64,000 nt of DNA from Paraspadella gotoi (taxonomy: Eukaryota > Chaetognatha): contig CM119264.1 of assembly GCA_051294375.1 (NCBI GenBank), positions 7,089,814-7,153,813 on the forward strand, read 5' to 3'. Under the pieces are notes generated by a model. That model was not told the origin of the DNA and did no database searches. It saw nothing but the letters and a program-made list of their open reading frames with translations. The first letter of the stretch is position 1. Each line of letters opens with the position of its first letter. Below, one piece after another: positions 46,801 through 57,546 of the stretch. The position numbers were made by a program, and so were the translations under genes.

Positions 46801-48452
46801 CTATAAAGAGAAAACGATAAACATTTATGTCGATGAAAAAAGTAGCAGCATTTTTCTAGTACTCGTTTCTGTAGGTAAATGAGAAATAAATAATTCCTTG
46901 TAACAAATTCGATGTAATTCTGAGGAAAAAAAACCCAAATCTGGTCATCGAAGCCACTGTCCATCGTTTCATGACCGGTAAAATCATCGTTCCTTTCATT
47001 GCAGATGTTTCCTGCACTTTTTTTTCTTCATCGACCATCAATGGCTCATGGATATCTAAGAATCTCAACTCCAGGGATTTCTTTGATCCTTAGTACAAAA
47101 TTGAAAGAGGGAGAAGAAAAAATATTACACAAAACGAAGATATCAAACATGCTAATTATTTTTCGGCTCATTCTACGACAAAAAAATTAATGTTCTCATA
47201 TAAAATTGTTTAGTCTTTAGGAGCGAAAATTCAAATAATGTGCCCTGGATAAACTTTGCGTGTTTCGTCCAGGGACAAGATAAACCAGGAAGGAAAAACA
47301 TAACAAAAAGTATCAAGCGAAGAAGTATATAAGAATGGACATTTGTTTGGTCTGGGATTCGAAAGGGGGGGACATTATAGGACGAGAATAAAACAAAATA
47401 AAAGCCAAAAATAGTAGATTCTTAGACTTAGTGCAATTGTTTGGACTTAATGCTAAAAATTTAAAAAAATTACGATTATGGTATTACGATAACTCACTTA
47501 TTCATGGCGTATCATATGAAATTATTAAATTTACATATTGAAGGGACAGTAATTATTGTTATGTGTTAGCGACAGAACCGTTCAATGTAAGCAGTTCCTG
47601 AGCTTCGGATCAGGCTGTAACACCGTGTTACAGGCGGGTTAAGCACCCCGTCCCTCTTAACTGCTAGGCGACCTCCGGGCTAGAACCCCAGACCCTTGGG
47701 TTGGGAGGCGAATGACTTGCCTCCGGCACCAATGGCCGCTGATGAATGGTTGGTGGATTTTAGTCCACCAAACATCCCCCCCTCCCACAGAGAGAAGTCT
47801 GTTGCGTCTCTTCAGTGAATGGTTGTTGTTGGTGGAAAGTTCGTCTCCAAGTTGGGGCATGTCGCCTGAAAGTGTTGTTGTTGCTGTTGTGTTCGGAAGT
47901 CGGGCTCACCAATGAAGAGACAGTAATTATTGTTATGTGATAGTGACAGAACCGTTCAATGTAAGCAGTCCCTGAGCTTTGGATCAGGCTGTAACACCGT
48001 GTTACTGGCGGGTTAAGCACCCCGTCCCTCTTAACTGTTAGGCGGCCACCGGGCTAGAACCCCAGACCTTTGGGTTGGGAGGCGAATGATTTGCCTCCGG
48101 CACTAATGGCCGCTGATGAACGGTTGGTGGATTTTAGTCCACCATAATATCAAATTACTTTCGTCAATTCCTTTCAAGAGGTTTTTTAATTCATAAAACA
48201 AATTATTTATAATTTTGGCTAATAATTTTAAAGGTATTAATTAGTTATTTGTGAATTAGTACTTCATAGTTATTTCAATAAAGTCAAAACTTTCGTATTT
48301 TTACATCAGTTTAGTCTTTGGGAATTATTAATTATTAATTTAAAATTTTCCAAGGTTTGATATTCGACAAATGTTAAAAATTATTTTAAGAATTAAAGTA
48401 GCTAAAAAAAATATATATTTGCTCTCTTACCTTTATGAAACGAACTGATCAT
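43055..48452 (-). CDS. Acidic, disordered protein with C-terminal CaaX-like box
   Basis: Eleven exons give an intact 591-residue frame: 48452-48431, 46657-46571, 45729-45655, 45543-45504, 45419-45360, 45243-44823, 44730-44505, 44389-44341, 44166-43833, 43628-43304, 43191-43055. All ten junctions agree in phase. The N-terminus is basic and serine-rich (RRTHSASSLPRLGSRSGS), suiting a phosphorylated or 14-3-3-binding region. The middle is extremely acidic (SEDEEDEENL, PLEEEEEEEEKEREKER). Later parts are rich in Ser, Pro, Asp and Lys. It ends NKTVKVCRIL, a C-x-I-L box after basic residues, which could be geranylgeranylated. No folded domain was seen and I do not recognise the family. The first exon (MISSFHK) rests on good splice sites only, and the donor of exon 9 could be GTTGGT (used) or GTACTT 39 bases earlier. 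Intron 1 holds two SINE-like copies. Confidence 0.68.
43769..43800. repeat. (CTTT)n microsatellite in an intron
   Basis: About seven to eight CTTT units between two exons of the CaaX-protein gene, just 3' of the exon that ends at 43833. Confidence 0.95.
47540..47774 (-). mobile_element. tRNA-derived SINE-like element, copy 1
   Basis: Near-identical to 47911-48146. On the minus strand it contains GCAAGTCATTCGCCTCCCAA followed by GGGGTTCTAGCCC, which resemble the anticodon-arm and B-box (T-arm) parts of a tRNA. The element lies in intron 1 of the CaaX-protein gene. No open frame. Confidence 0.65.
47911..48146 (-). mobile_element. tRNA-derived SINE-like element, copy 2
   Basis: Direct repeat of 47540-47774 with roughly a dozen substitutions, separated by about 135 unrelated bases. 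Both begin GACAGTAATTATTGTTATGT and end with TGGTGGATTTTAGTCCACCA on the plus strand; that end is itself a small palindrome. Confidence 0.65.
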
Positions 48453-49078
48453 ATTCGGTTCAAGAAGTGTTGAACTCTATCTCGCCTAAAATTCATTAGG
48501 GTTGAAACGACTCGTAAATTATTTTGTCATTGTTTTTCGTTTAATATCGCATTTGAGATTAATTTTAAATGAATCCATTTTTCCCTTCGACGGTTTTCAG
48601 CAGACTGTGTCGTGCCTTTGGTTTTGAAGAAAAGGCCTATGAATTTTAAAAAAAAGAAGGAAGAGAAAAAGTAAAAGGGGAGGGAAAGGGGGAATCTGTC
48701 GTCTGACGTCCCATGAAAACTTTCTTTTTAGATCATGACTTTTTCTTTACTCTTTTTATTCGTTTCTATTCATCCCGCTTTTTTTTAATGATTTTTATTC
48801 ATGGTGCCATGATTTTTTTTATTTATTATAATTTTATTATTTTACATTTTTTTTATTTTTCTTCCAGTTTTCTTTGGCTACCTAGATATCCAACGAAACT
48901 GTAACTTTTAAAAAATTCATATCGCATCATGTTTAAACAAGACAATACAGCGAAAGACGGTTTCATGGATGTTCTATATAAATGATTGAGAATTTGTCAA
49001 TAAATATTAGATTTATTTCAATCATAACAATTACAATAAATCATAACCCTAATTGTTTTTAGAAAGATAAAAAAAAAT

Positions 49079-51263
49079 TCAATCTTCTTTGTTCTTTTGT
49101 AGATTTTCTTTCGTCTTTTTCTTGCTTTTTATTCCGTTTGTTTCCTTCTTTTTCCCACTTTTCTTTTGTTGATCAGTTTCGTTTTTATTTTCCTTGTTCA
49201 TTTGTTTTTCCTTCTCAGCGCGATCCTCCTCCCTTTCCGTCGGCCACAATCCCCCGAAGAAGACGTAAGCAAGAAGCGCCTCCCCTTCCTCTACGAAAGA
49301 TGGCAGCCGACCTCTCAACACTTCCGACGTTTTGAAGAGACAAAAGAGCATCAGACTCAAGCCTGTTTCAGAGTACAACGTGAAAAGGTTGTTGTTCAAT
49401 GAAAACTAAACTGTTTTTCGTTTAGGTTCAACTCTGAGCACATTTGTTTAAAAATATAAACTATCGAATATATACAAAATCTTAAAAATAAACGGACCTA
49501 CGACGGCTTCTCTCTCCACTGCAATGACGCCCATCCCCTCCGCAGTCATCGCTGCCGACGCCGCCATCGTCAACTTCGTGTAAAACCCGGGGTGAGTGAA
49601 CTCGCTTATCTGCGAAAAAAAAAGAAACATACGGGATTCTCGTTACTATAACGTTATATGTATTTATAATTAATATACAGGCGATATATAATTCAAACAA
49701 TTTAACACATAAAATGTAGTCATTATAAATTATGATAAGGCCAACAATTACCTTAGGTTCCCACACCCCGCGTAACAGTCGAATAAAGGTCATGATGTAA
49801 GCGGCGCAGCTGCCTCCAACGACACCGAGAATGATTGTAACGACGGGTGAAGTCGGATAGAGAGAGAGCGAACGAGTCACGAAAGCTATTGAGGGAGTCG
49901 TTCTCATAATTTTATATTTTTTAACTGTGATTTATTCATTTTCCCCTTTATTTCCTGATATGCCTTACCTGATATGCCTTACCTGATATGCTGAACACGC
50001 GGAAAACTTCTCTCCCGACGGCGAGGGGCAAGTGAACGGGCCACCAGTCGGTCGCACGAGAAACGACGTCCCTGAAACGGCGACCGTAGTGATTAAACCC
50101 GCTTTTACAGTTTTAGCTGATTTCATGGACAAATCCGGTAGGGTCCGTTGAAAATGCAAACTTTAAAAGATGGTTTATAGAAACTGATACGTAAATGTTA
50201 CCCATATATTTTTCTGTCAGTCACTCAGGATTTTCGGTTTATCTTAACTCCTAAGTTTATATATGTAGTCGGGCATTGCATAGACATAGGCATAGGCTGA
50301 GTGAACGTATGCAATGCCCGACTACATATATACAGTATCGGTTTTGAANNNNNNNNNNGGTTTCTACTTATACATCGTGATTCATCTGAGATTCAGAGAA
50401 ACATTCAGTCGAAATCTCACTCGTCCAAATTCAAGGTACGGGCAACGTCCCAAACGCGCTATCCGATGCTTGAAGTAAAAAAACAACTGCTCAGAAACAG
50501 TAGCCCTGCAATATCTGTTGTATTTGTATTTGTATTCAGAATATTCAAGTTACTTATAACGAAGATTACCATGGCGAGTAGAAGACCGTGTACCAGCATA
50601 GGGTGACGTAAATAAAAACTTCCTCCCTTTTCAGAATGTCCAATACAGGATTTCCGAGCAAAAGCGGGCCTTAAGTAAGAAACAAACACCATTCAGGGTA
50701 AACACATAACCAAAACACATATCGGCTTTTGAATTGAAGAATACCCAAAAATGCCCCGGCGTAACAAGTTAAGAGACAAGTCAACCAGCAGACGAAAGGA
50801 TGACTTCTTGTGAAAGTAGAATCGGTGGCTCTTGACTTTATGTCTTTTTTTATAGCTGAATGCCGTGAAAAATGTTAGACGATTATGAGTGGAGATTCTC
50901 CACTGGAGAAGACGAAATTATTTGATTATCAATTAACTGATTCGTTGAATCGTTATTCCCAATTCAAAAATCACAGTCAACTGTGAAAACGACATCAAGG
51001 CTTTTAACCTAAATTAGGTTCATATGTTTGATTATATTTTAGAAAAAAAATCTTTGAGATTAAATGTTACTCTAATGTTTAACAAATTTAACAAATTCGG
51101 CAATTAGCCAAAAAACAGCTCTCCTATTTAATGTCTCACCAACGACAATCAGTAACACGTGCGGAACCTCCCACATGGGTGGTGGACATTGGCGTAATAT
51201 TTCGGCCAATGAGCGAAGTCCAATTTTCGTCGCGTTAACGACGTCGCCCACAACCAGTGACAT
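49079..51263 (-). CDS. TMEM38: TRIC trimeric intracellular cation channel
   Basis: Seven exons give 330 residues: 51263-51140, 50855-50745, 50669-50570, 50071-49983, 49924-49752, 49609-49498, 49362-49079. Family landmarks appear in order: RSHPFVCWLTCLLTCYAG, PLLLGNPVLDIL, CWYTVFYSPWD, LPLAVGREVFRVFSIS, a long hydrophobic helix with the TRIC hallmark RLLRGVWEPK, and a lysine-rich tail (KKKETNGIKSKKKTK). TRIC channels in the ER/SR membrane pass K+ to balance Ca2+ release. The basic tail is typical. Exon 4's donor is embedded in a tandem 14-base repeat and exon 6's donor is the unusual GTCCGT. A 10-N gap (50349-50358) and a perfect hairpin sit in intron 3. TMEM38A and B are not distinguishable here. 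Confidence 0.94.
50258..50332. ncRNA. Perfect 25-bp hairpin (pre-miRNA-like or fold-back)
   Basis: 50258-50282 is the exact reverse complement of 50308-50332, with a 25-base loop between them. The 75-base size suits a microRNA precursor, but perfect pairing and a gap 16 bases away (50349-50358) equally suit a small fold-back or an assembly artefact. It lies in a TRIC intron. Confidence 0.35.
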
Positions 51264-51408
51264 TTTTAAAAATAATATATGTATATATGAAGTAAAGTTT
51301 TGCCAGATTTTACCTTCGAAGTAAAACATTAAACTGAATTTGTTTTTCTGGACTGTTAAGATCGAGTGACACGATTCTAAAAACCAGTTCAATCCTGATG
51401 CTGGTCTC

Positions 51409-51425
51409 TCTCTCTTGTCCTCTCT

Positions 51426-51485
<60 letters not shown>
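51409..51485. repeat. (CT)n microsatellite
   Basis: Nearly pure CT/TC dinucleotides; the uninterrupted core is about 27 units. Confidence 0.97.
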
Positions 51486-51490
<5 letters not shown>

Positions 51491-52654
51491 ACACACAGAA
51501 TCACAAGCAAACACCAACCGGTGTGTATTTGGATGATAAAGCGATCTTCTATTGTACGAATTCATATAAATATAAATAGTCATTTGAGAATATATAAATA
51601 TATTTGCCCTTTCAACCAATATCTTTCTTGTTCTCGGTGAAATAAACTTAGAGGATAAAAGATCCAATTTCCAAAGATGCAAAAACTAAATTCCTTCTGC
51701 GTCGAACAAAAAAAAATGATGTGGTTTTTGAAAAAAAAATGTAAACTTGGGATTTGTTTCGTCTCACGTTTTATTCGTTTTCTTTTGCTTCTCTTGAGAT
51801 TTTCTTTAATTAGTTTTCTTGAGTTGGATTTATCTGCTTCTTATTTCTTTTCATTTTTTCTCACCGCTATATTTTTATGACCCCTGTTTGCTTTTACGTC
51901 TGCCATTTTAGTCGGTCCTGTTTTCTCAATACCTTATTTTTCTCACCACTGCTTTAAATTTTCCTGTTTCCTTCCTAAGATTTAAATTCTTTATCGTCGC
52001 TAAAAAAAATAAAAAGAAAAAAACTGGCGAATTGGTTCATGGACTCATAGACAAACGAAGTTTTATTTTGACATTTTGTCAAAAAAAAACTGACAGATGG
52101 ACGAATCGGAGGAGGGCTAGAAAAATCGGGCCTTCTCGGCTTTCATTGACGTACAGCAAATGGTTTTTTTTTATTTGTTATTATAGTATATACTTCCGAT
52201 GTAGTTAGTTAAGAAGGATAAAACAGGAGGGAGGGAAAGAGAGAGAGAGAGAGAGAGTGTGTTGGCGCTACAGATTTTCGGTCAAAATGATGGCCACAAT
52301 ATGTTAACTCTACTGAAATTAAATCTAATTTTTCAATTAAAAAATATTTCATTAATAGTTTAAATGCTATTTCCTTCTACGTAATTTTTTCACTTTTCAT
52401 AATGGACTCGATTTTCTCCTGGTGAGACGTGAGTGTTTTGAAATCCACACGAGAAATTCACCAACATCGACACCCAAAGCAACACATTTTTTTGAATATT
52501 TTTTTTTTCAAAAATAATAAAATAGTTACGATTTAAGGAAACAACCTCGACGAAGTTCTAACATTATTTTTTTTCTGTTCGAAAAAGTGACCAATACGAT
52601 TAAGTTTTTTATTTTTTGTCGTTTTTCATTAAGGTTTACATACTGAGGTTATCG

Positions 52655-52675
52655 ATCTCTCTCTCTTTCTGTCTG

Positions 52676-52770
<95 letters not shown>

Positions 52771-52855
52771 CTCTCTATTTCGTTCTTTCTTTCTTTTTCT
52801 ATTTCGTTCTTTCTTTCTTTCTATATTTCGTTTTTTCTTTCTTTTTTTCTCTCTT
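52655..52855. repeat. (CTTT)n microsatellite
   Basis: Uninterrupted CTTT units from about 52677 to 52770, decaying into TTTCGTTCTTTCTTT-type variants up to about 52855. Confidence 0.97.
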
Positions 52856-53713
52856 TCTCTCCCTTTTCTCCCCTCTTCCGCGCCAAACGCCGAATCGTGT
52901 TTTCAGAAATAATTTCCTCAAATCAACTTTTTCATCTAAACTTTTAATCGAAGAAAAAAAAACTAAGAAAAAACATTTAGTGGAAACATCCCATAACTTC
53001 AACCACCAAGACTGCAAGCCGGACTATGAATATGAAGGCAAAGAATTTGACTACAACCGTCAACGTTTAATGCTTCATCCGCCACTGATGTTTCCATTTT
53101 TTCGCTACTTTTACTATTGATTTCCCAACTACTATAACCACCTCGGATGACCACCACCCCTGCCACTCTCGCCACCGCTTGATATCAAATTGAGTCGCAT
53201 CTTCGCATCAGATGCGAGGAATTCGATCGTTTACAACGAGAAGAAGAAGAAAAAGAAAACAAGAAAAAGAAAATATTAGAAAAAAAAAGAAACAAGAAAA
53301 AAAACGGAAAGTATGAAAATATAAACAGAAGGAAGAAACTGAAACGAAGTCGCGTCAAATGAAGATTATAGAAGAAAGGAAATCTGAAAGAGCAAGTGAT
53401 AAAAGAGTATAGTAATGATAATAGAAAATAAGGAAATAGAAAATAGAAAAGAAAGAGAGAATAGATATGAGGTCTGATCGTAACGATGCATTAGGCCAAA
53501 TGGTTTCAAAGTTTAGTGGATGCACTTGGCAATGCAAAGAAATAAGAGTGCAGAGTCGACCTCTGACTTATTTAAGAAATAAACGGGACATAGCCATCTT
53601 TCGCGTCGGCGTAATCTTAACAGTGACGTCAGGCGCCTTTTGACGTCAGAGACGCCGTATCAGGTTATGTTTTCAGCTTCGCCGGTTATATCCTTTCACA
53701 TGGAAAAAGTAAG

Positions 53714-53801
53714 AAAGAGAGAGAGATGAAGAGAGAGAGAGAGGAGAGAGAGAGAGAAGAGAGAGAGAGTCAGAGAGAGAGAGAGAGAGAGTGAGAGAGA
53801 G
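53714..53801. repeat. (GA)n microsatellite, interrupted
   Basis: GA dinucleotides interrupted by occasional T or extra A/G bases. Confidence 0.95.
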
Positions 53802-55167
53802 TGCTAAATTAGCTCCTCATTTTCCCCCTTAAGCTACTCTCGCTCCTTTTCATCCCTGACCCCCCAAGATCTTCTCTTTCACTAAAATCAACTTAGAATA
53901 ATATTCAATCAGGTCTCTTTGACTTCCTAAGTATTCAGTTTATGATGTAGGGGGGGGGACAGGGGAGTTATTGTTTGGTCGACGCCGTTGTCTTTCGCAA
54001 AATGGGTCTTCAAAAGTGTAACAAAGTCCGGTCTCGTCGTCCCCTTGATATTTCTCCCATTTCACATCCATTTTGTTTATGTCTTGTTCTCCAGCTCATC
54101 CTTCCCTTCCTCCTCTTCATCTCCTTCCTCCTCTTCCTCTCCTTTCTCCTCTTCTCCCCTTTCTCCCCCTCCCACATAATCATCTCATGTTCAAGATCGA
54201 ACATTCAATTTTCAAAGATGAGAAGGAAAAACTGTTTTTAGACGAATAGTTTATCTACTTAGAAAGATAACAATAAAATTAAATTTTAAAAAATAAAAAA
54301 TTTTAAAATATTAATTTATCTTCGATCGTCTAACGTCGCAGCGGGTAAGTAATCTGCGCAAACAAACAAAAATATAAACAGAACATGAACGGAATTGTTT
54401 GTTCGTTTTTAAAATTAGTTCATCCCCACTTCGGACAAAACTATAGTAAAATAATTGTACCCCAACAAGTAGAATAATATGATCTTCGCCATGAAATATG
54501 GTGCATTATTGACGCGCCAACAATTTTTTTTTGGCGTAAAAAAACTAAATATAAATTGATCCTGAAATTGATCTCCAAATTCCGGCTCCGGAACTCCGGT
54601 CCCGAACTTCATTTTTCTCGGCGGTCCATAGCTAATTTTCTCGGCGGCCATTTCGATCCGGACGAGATATTTCGATCAAATTCTGATTGATTAGTAGAAC
54701 AGTCTCAAACAAGCTGTTCTTCAAAAACGAAAGATGCTAATAAAGAGGCCAAAAGAACAACTTCTCAACGTAGCATGTATTTTTTAGATTGGAGCGCGAA
54801 AGGAATTCGATAGTTAAGTCATAGGCAATGTCACTGCAAAATTACATTTAATTTAGTTCAGACAAACGTCAACAAAAAAGATAAAACACAATAGTTTATT
54901 TACGTTTAAACAAAATCTTTATACGATACAAATCCGGTAAAAAAACCGTTCGCGGCCGAAGTTTGTACGACCATTTTAAGTGCGTCCTAATTTGAAATAA
55001 AAAATCTCTCAAAGTCTACTAATATTTACAGTTTGAAGGACGAATATTCTATCTTGCTTTCTTCAAAAATGATAAACGCCTCGTCTCGTCGAGAAAATAA
55101 CATATATTTTAGCTCCGAATTCCACTACTACTGATTTTAATATTATATTATAACAGCGCCATCCAAG

Positions 55168-55620
55168 ATGCCGGGACACGAGAACTGGACCATCGTCTCT
55201 TTCCCAGATCATTACTATCACCTCCTTTTGCCGAAGACCGTCACCGACGCCGATGCGGACTACTACAAAGGAAGGCACGGAGCCTCGATAAAAAGTGGGT
55301 ATAAAATTAAATATTTGATAACTATTACTGTATCAATCAGGCAATACCTTAGTCAATTATTTCGGCAATCAATAAATTAATAAATTTATTTATCAATTAA
55401 TAAACTTTTAAAATTTAATGAAGGTATACGTGAATTATTAGGTAAAAAGTAAAATGATTTTAAATGATTCGAGATTTCACATTTATTTAATAAATTATAA
55501 ATATAAAAAACCCATCAGACATGGAATCGCTAAGGAGTGTTTGGAATTACCCGATCCGGTCAGCGGTGGCGCCGAGGTGGGACGCCTTCAAGTGGCGCTC
55601 GTCTTTGACGGCTCCGAGCA
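55168..55620 (+). CDS. Unidentified gene, first two exons (incomplete)
   Basis: An ATG at 55168 opens an exon to about 55301 (MPGHENWTIVSFPDHYYHLL ...). With the donor after AAAAAGTGG it joins in phase to 55520-55620, which reads HGIAKECLELPDPVSGGAEV then GRLQVALVFDGSEQ before a GT donor. The last stretch has a loose resemblance to the first strands of synaptotagmin-type C2 domains. A possible third exon begins near 56159-56170, but no frame choice continues convincingly and a 257-N gap follows at 56419. Codon use is GC-rich as in the real exons nearby, which is the main support. The gene may continue into the gap. Function unknown. Confidence 0.42.
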
Positions 55621-57327
55621 GGTTTGAGAGAGAGAGAGAGCTCACTCACCTAATTTAAAAAAAACCAAAACCCGATGATGTAAATCTTACATTTTTTTGT
55701 TTATTACACTCTACATATAAAAAAAGTCAATTTTGTGCGTTATTCGATACCACAATGACTGCTTTAATTGTGCTCATTAATCGACAGCTTTCAGTAAACT
55801 TATCTATTTTTCAATTAATAAGTCGTAGCACTTAAAGCTTTAAAAAATTGCAATCGCCGTCAACAAAAAATTTCAATATAAGATAAAGTTACAATTATTT
55901 TTTTTCCAGTAATTAAAAATCGTGGTATTTGGTTCGACTTATGCGTTTTTGTTTTCGGCTTCGGTATGAAAATTGCATTTTAATTTATATTCGATTCCAT
56001 GCTAAAAAAAAAACGACGAGATAAAAGAAACACGTCTAGCGACATGATCAAAGAGACGGGTACGCTATAAATAAATGAATATCGAGAGCTAGTCTAAGTA
56101 ACTGAAACGACTCCTGCTTGTTCTAATTCTTCACGTTTATAGATATCGATACACTCCTCCAGACGCGATGCACAGAGTTGTCCGTGGCGCATCAACGATA
56201 TTGAAGTTACAGATTACCCTGCAGGAGAGAGACGATGAGAGGAGATGTAGAGTAGAGAGAGAGATGAGAGACGAGAGAGAAGTAGAGAAGAGAAGGAGAG
56301 AGAACATAATTGAGCACTCCCATAAATTATTTAAGCGATTAAGTTCCAAAAATTGGAAAATATTCACACACCACTCTTACATCCCATCTCTCTCTCTCTC
56401 TCTCTCGTCTCTCTCTCTNNNNNNNNNNNNNNNNNNNNNNNNNNNNNNNNNNNNNNNNNNNNNNNNNNNNNNNNNNNNNNNNNNNNNNNNNNNNNNNNNN
56501 NNNNNNNNNNNNNNNNNNNNNNNNNNNNNNNNNNNNNNNNNNNNNNNNNNNNNNNNNNNNNNNNNNNNNNNNNNNNNNNNNNNNNNNNNNNNNNNNNNNN
56601 NNNNNNNNNNNNNNNNNNNNNNNNNNNNNNNNNNNNNNNNNNNNNNNNNNNNNNNNNNNNNNNNNNNNNNNNNNNAAACAACGGTATGCCCTTTGCCTGA
56701 ATAGGAATGACGAAATTGAAAAAAAAATCAGCGAATGAGGCTTTATTACTAATTATAAAAAATGGCTCCTATTTTGTATTAATATATGTAAAAAAATAGC
56801 AAGTTGAAACGAAATAGTGTGATTTGAGGCGAAATTTCGAATCCTGTTTGTTTGAATTTTGTTGGCAAAAGAAAGACAGAAGTACAAATTCTCTCCTAAA
56901 ATAAATCTGAATTTGGAAATCTAATGATTCTACATCAAATAAAACAATAGGCCAGCAATGGTTATCGGTTTCTTATAGTGTAAATCTTAAATTTAACCCA
57001 ATTTAAACTGTCGCAACCCCTTTCTCAATTCTCGGTAGTGACAAGTTTCTCTATCCACTCAACCTTATCATTGGTCTTTATTCCATTCCTCATTTTCTTT
57101 ACGTGACATCATTCGTCAACTCACCACCAATCGCCAGCTGTAGTCTTTCTTCCAGTCAGTTACCCTCGCCAACGTAGCACGTCGGACTCTCAACTCCAAT
57201 CGCCCCTGGAGATCGCGACGTCATTAATCGAAACTTTCGGCCAATCGGCGTCGCTTCCCCTCGGCGCTTTTTTGAAACGCGACGCGCGGAAAAATTACGA
57301 GAAAACGCGCGCGCCTCCTTCTCTCTC
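55621..57327. other. Low-complexity region with a sized gap
   Basis: AG-rich (56220-56300) and CT-rich (56386-56418) sequence leads into a run of 257 Ns (56419-56675). The rest is AT-rich and then CpG-rich near 57200-57300. Apart from the doubtful third exon near 56160, nothing coding was recognised. Confidence 0.6.
56419..56675. other. Assembly gap (257 N)
   Basis: Entered directly from a (CT)n tract, suggesting an unresolved dinucleotide microsatellite. Confidence 0.98.
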
Positions 57328-57455
57328 NNNNNNNNNNNNNNNNNNNNNNNNNNNNNNNNNNNNNNNNNNNNNNNNNNNNNNNNNNNNNNNNNNNNNNNNN
57401 NNNNNNNNNNNNNNNNNNNNNNNNNNNNNNNNNNNNNNNNNNNNNNNNNNNNNNN
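57328..57455. other. Assembly gap (128 N) flanked by (CT)n
   Basis: CT repeats border both sides (57318-57327 and 57456-57478), so the gap is almost certainly a longer CT microsatellite. Confidence 0.97.
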
Positions 57456-57546
57456 TCTCTCTCTCTCTCTCTCTCTCTTACTTCCGGTTATCTCCTCGCA
57501 CTCACGTATTCCCCCATGATTACTTCGAAAAAAATTTTAACGCACT

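Larger units (their letters stand above)
51264..55167. other. Repeat-rich spacer upstream of TRIC
   Basis: About 3.9 kb without a recognised gene. It contains (CT)n at 51409-51485, short (GA)n at 52238-52259, (CTTT)n at 52655-52855 and (GA)n at 53714-53801, with AT-rich DNA between. A 78-codon minus-strand frame at 54651-54415 has a good start context but no recognisable match. Confidence 0.6.

Noticed and set aside
54415-54651. 78-codon minus-strand frame starting MAAEKISYGPPRKMKFGTG
   Set aside because: The first 35 codons look protein-like with a good start context, but no match, no downstream exon and an AT-rich second half leave it unsupported.
56168-56704. 178-codon frame across 56.2-56.7 kb
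   Set aside because: Most of it is the N gap; the rest is AG/CT microsatellite.
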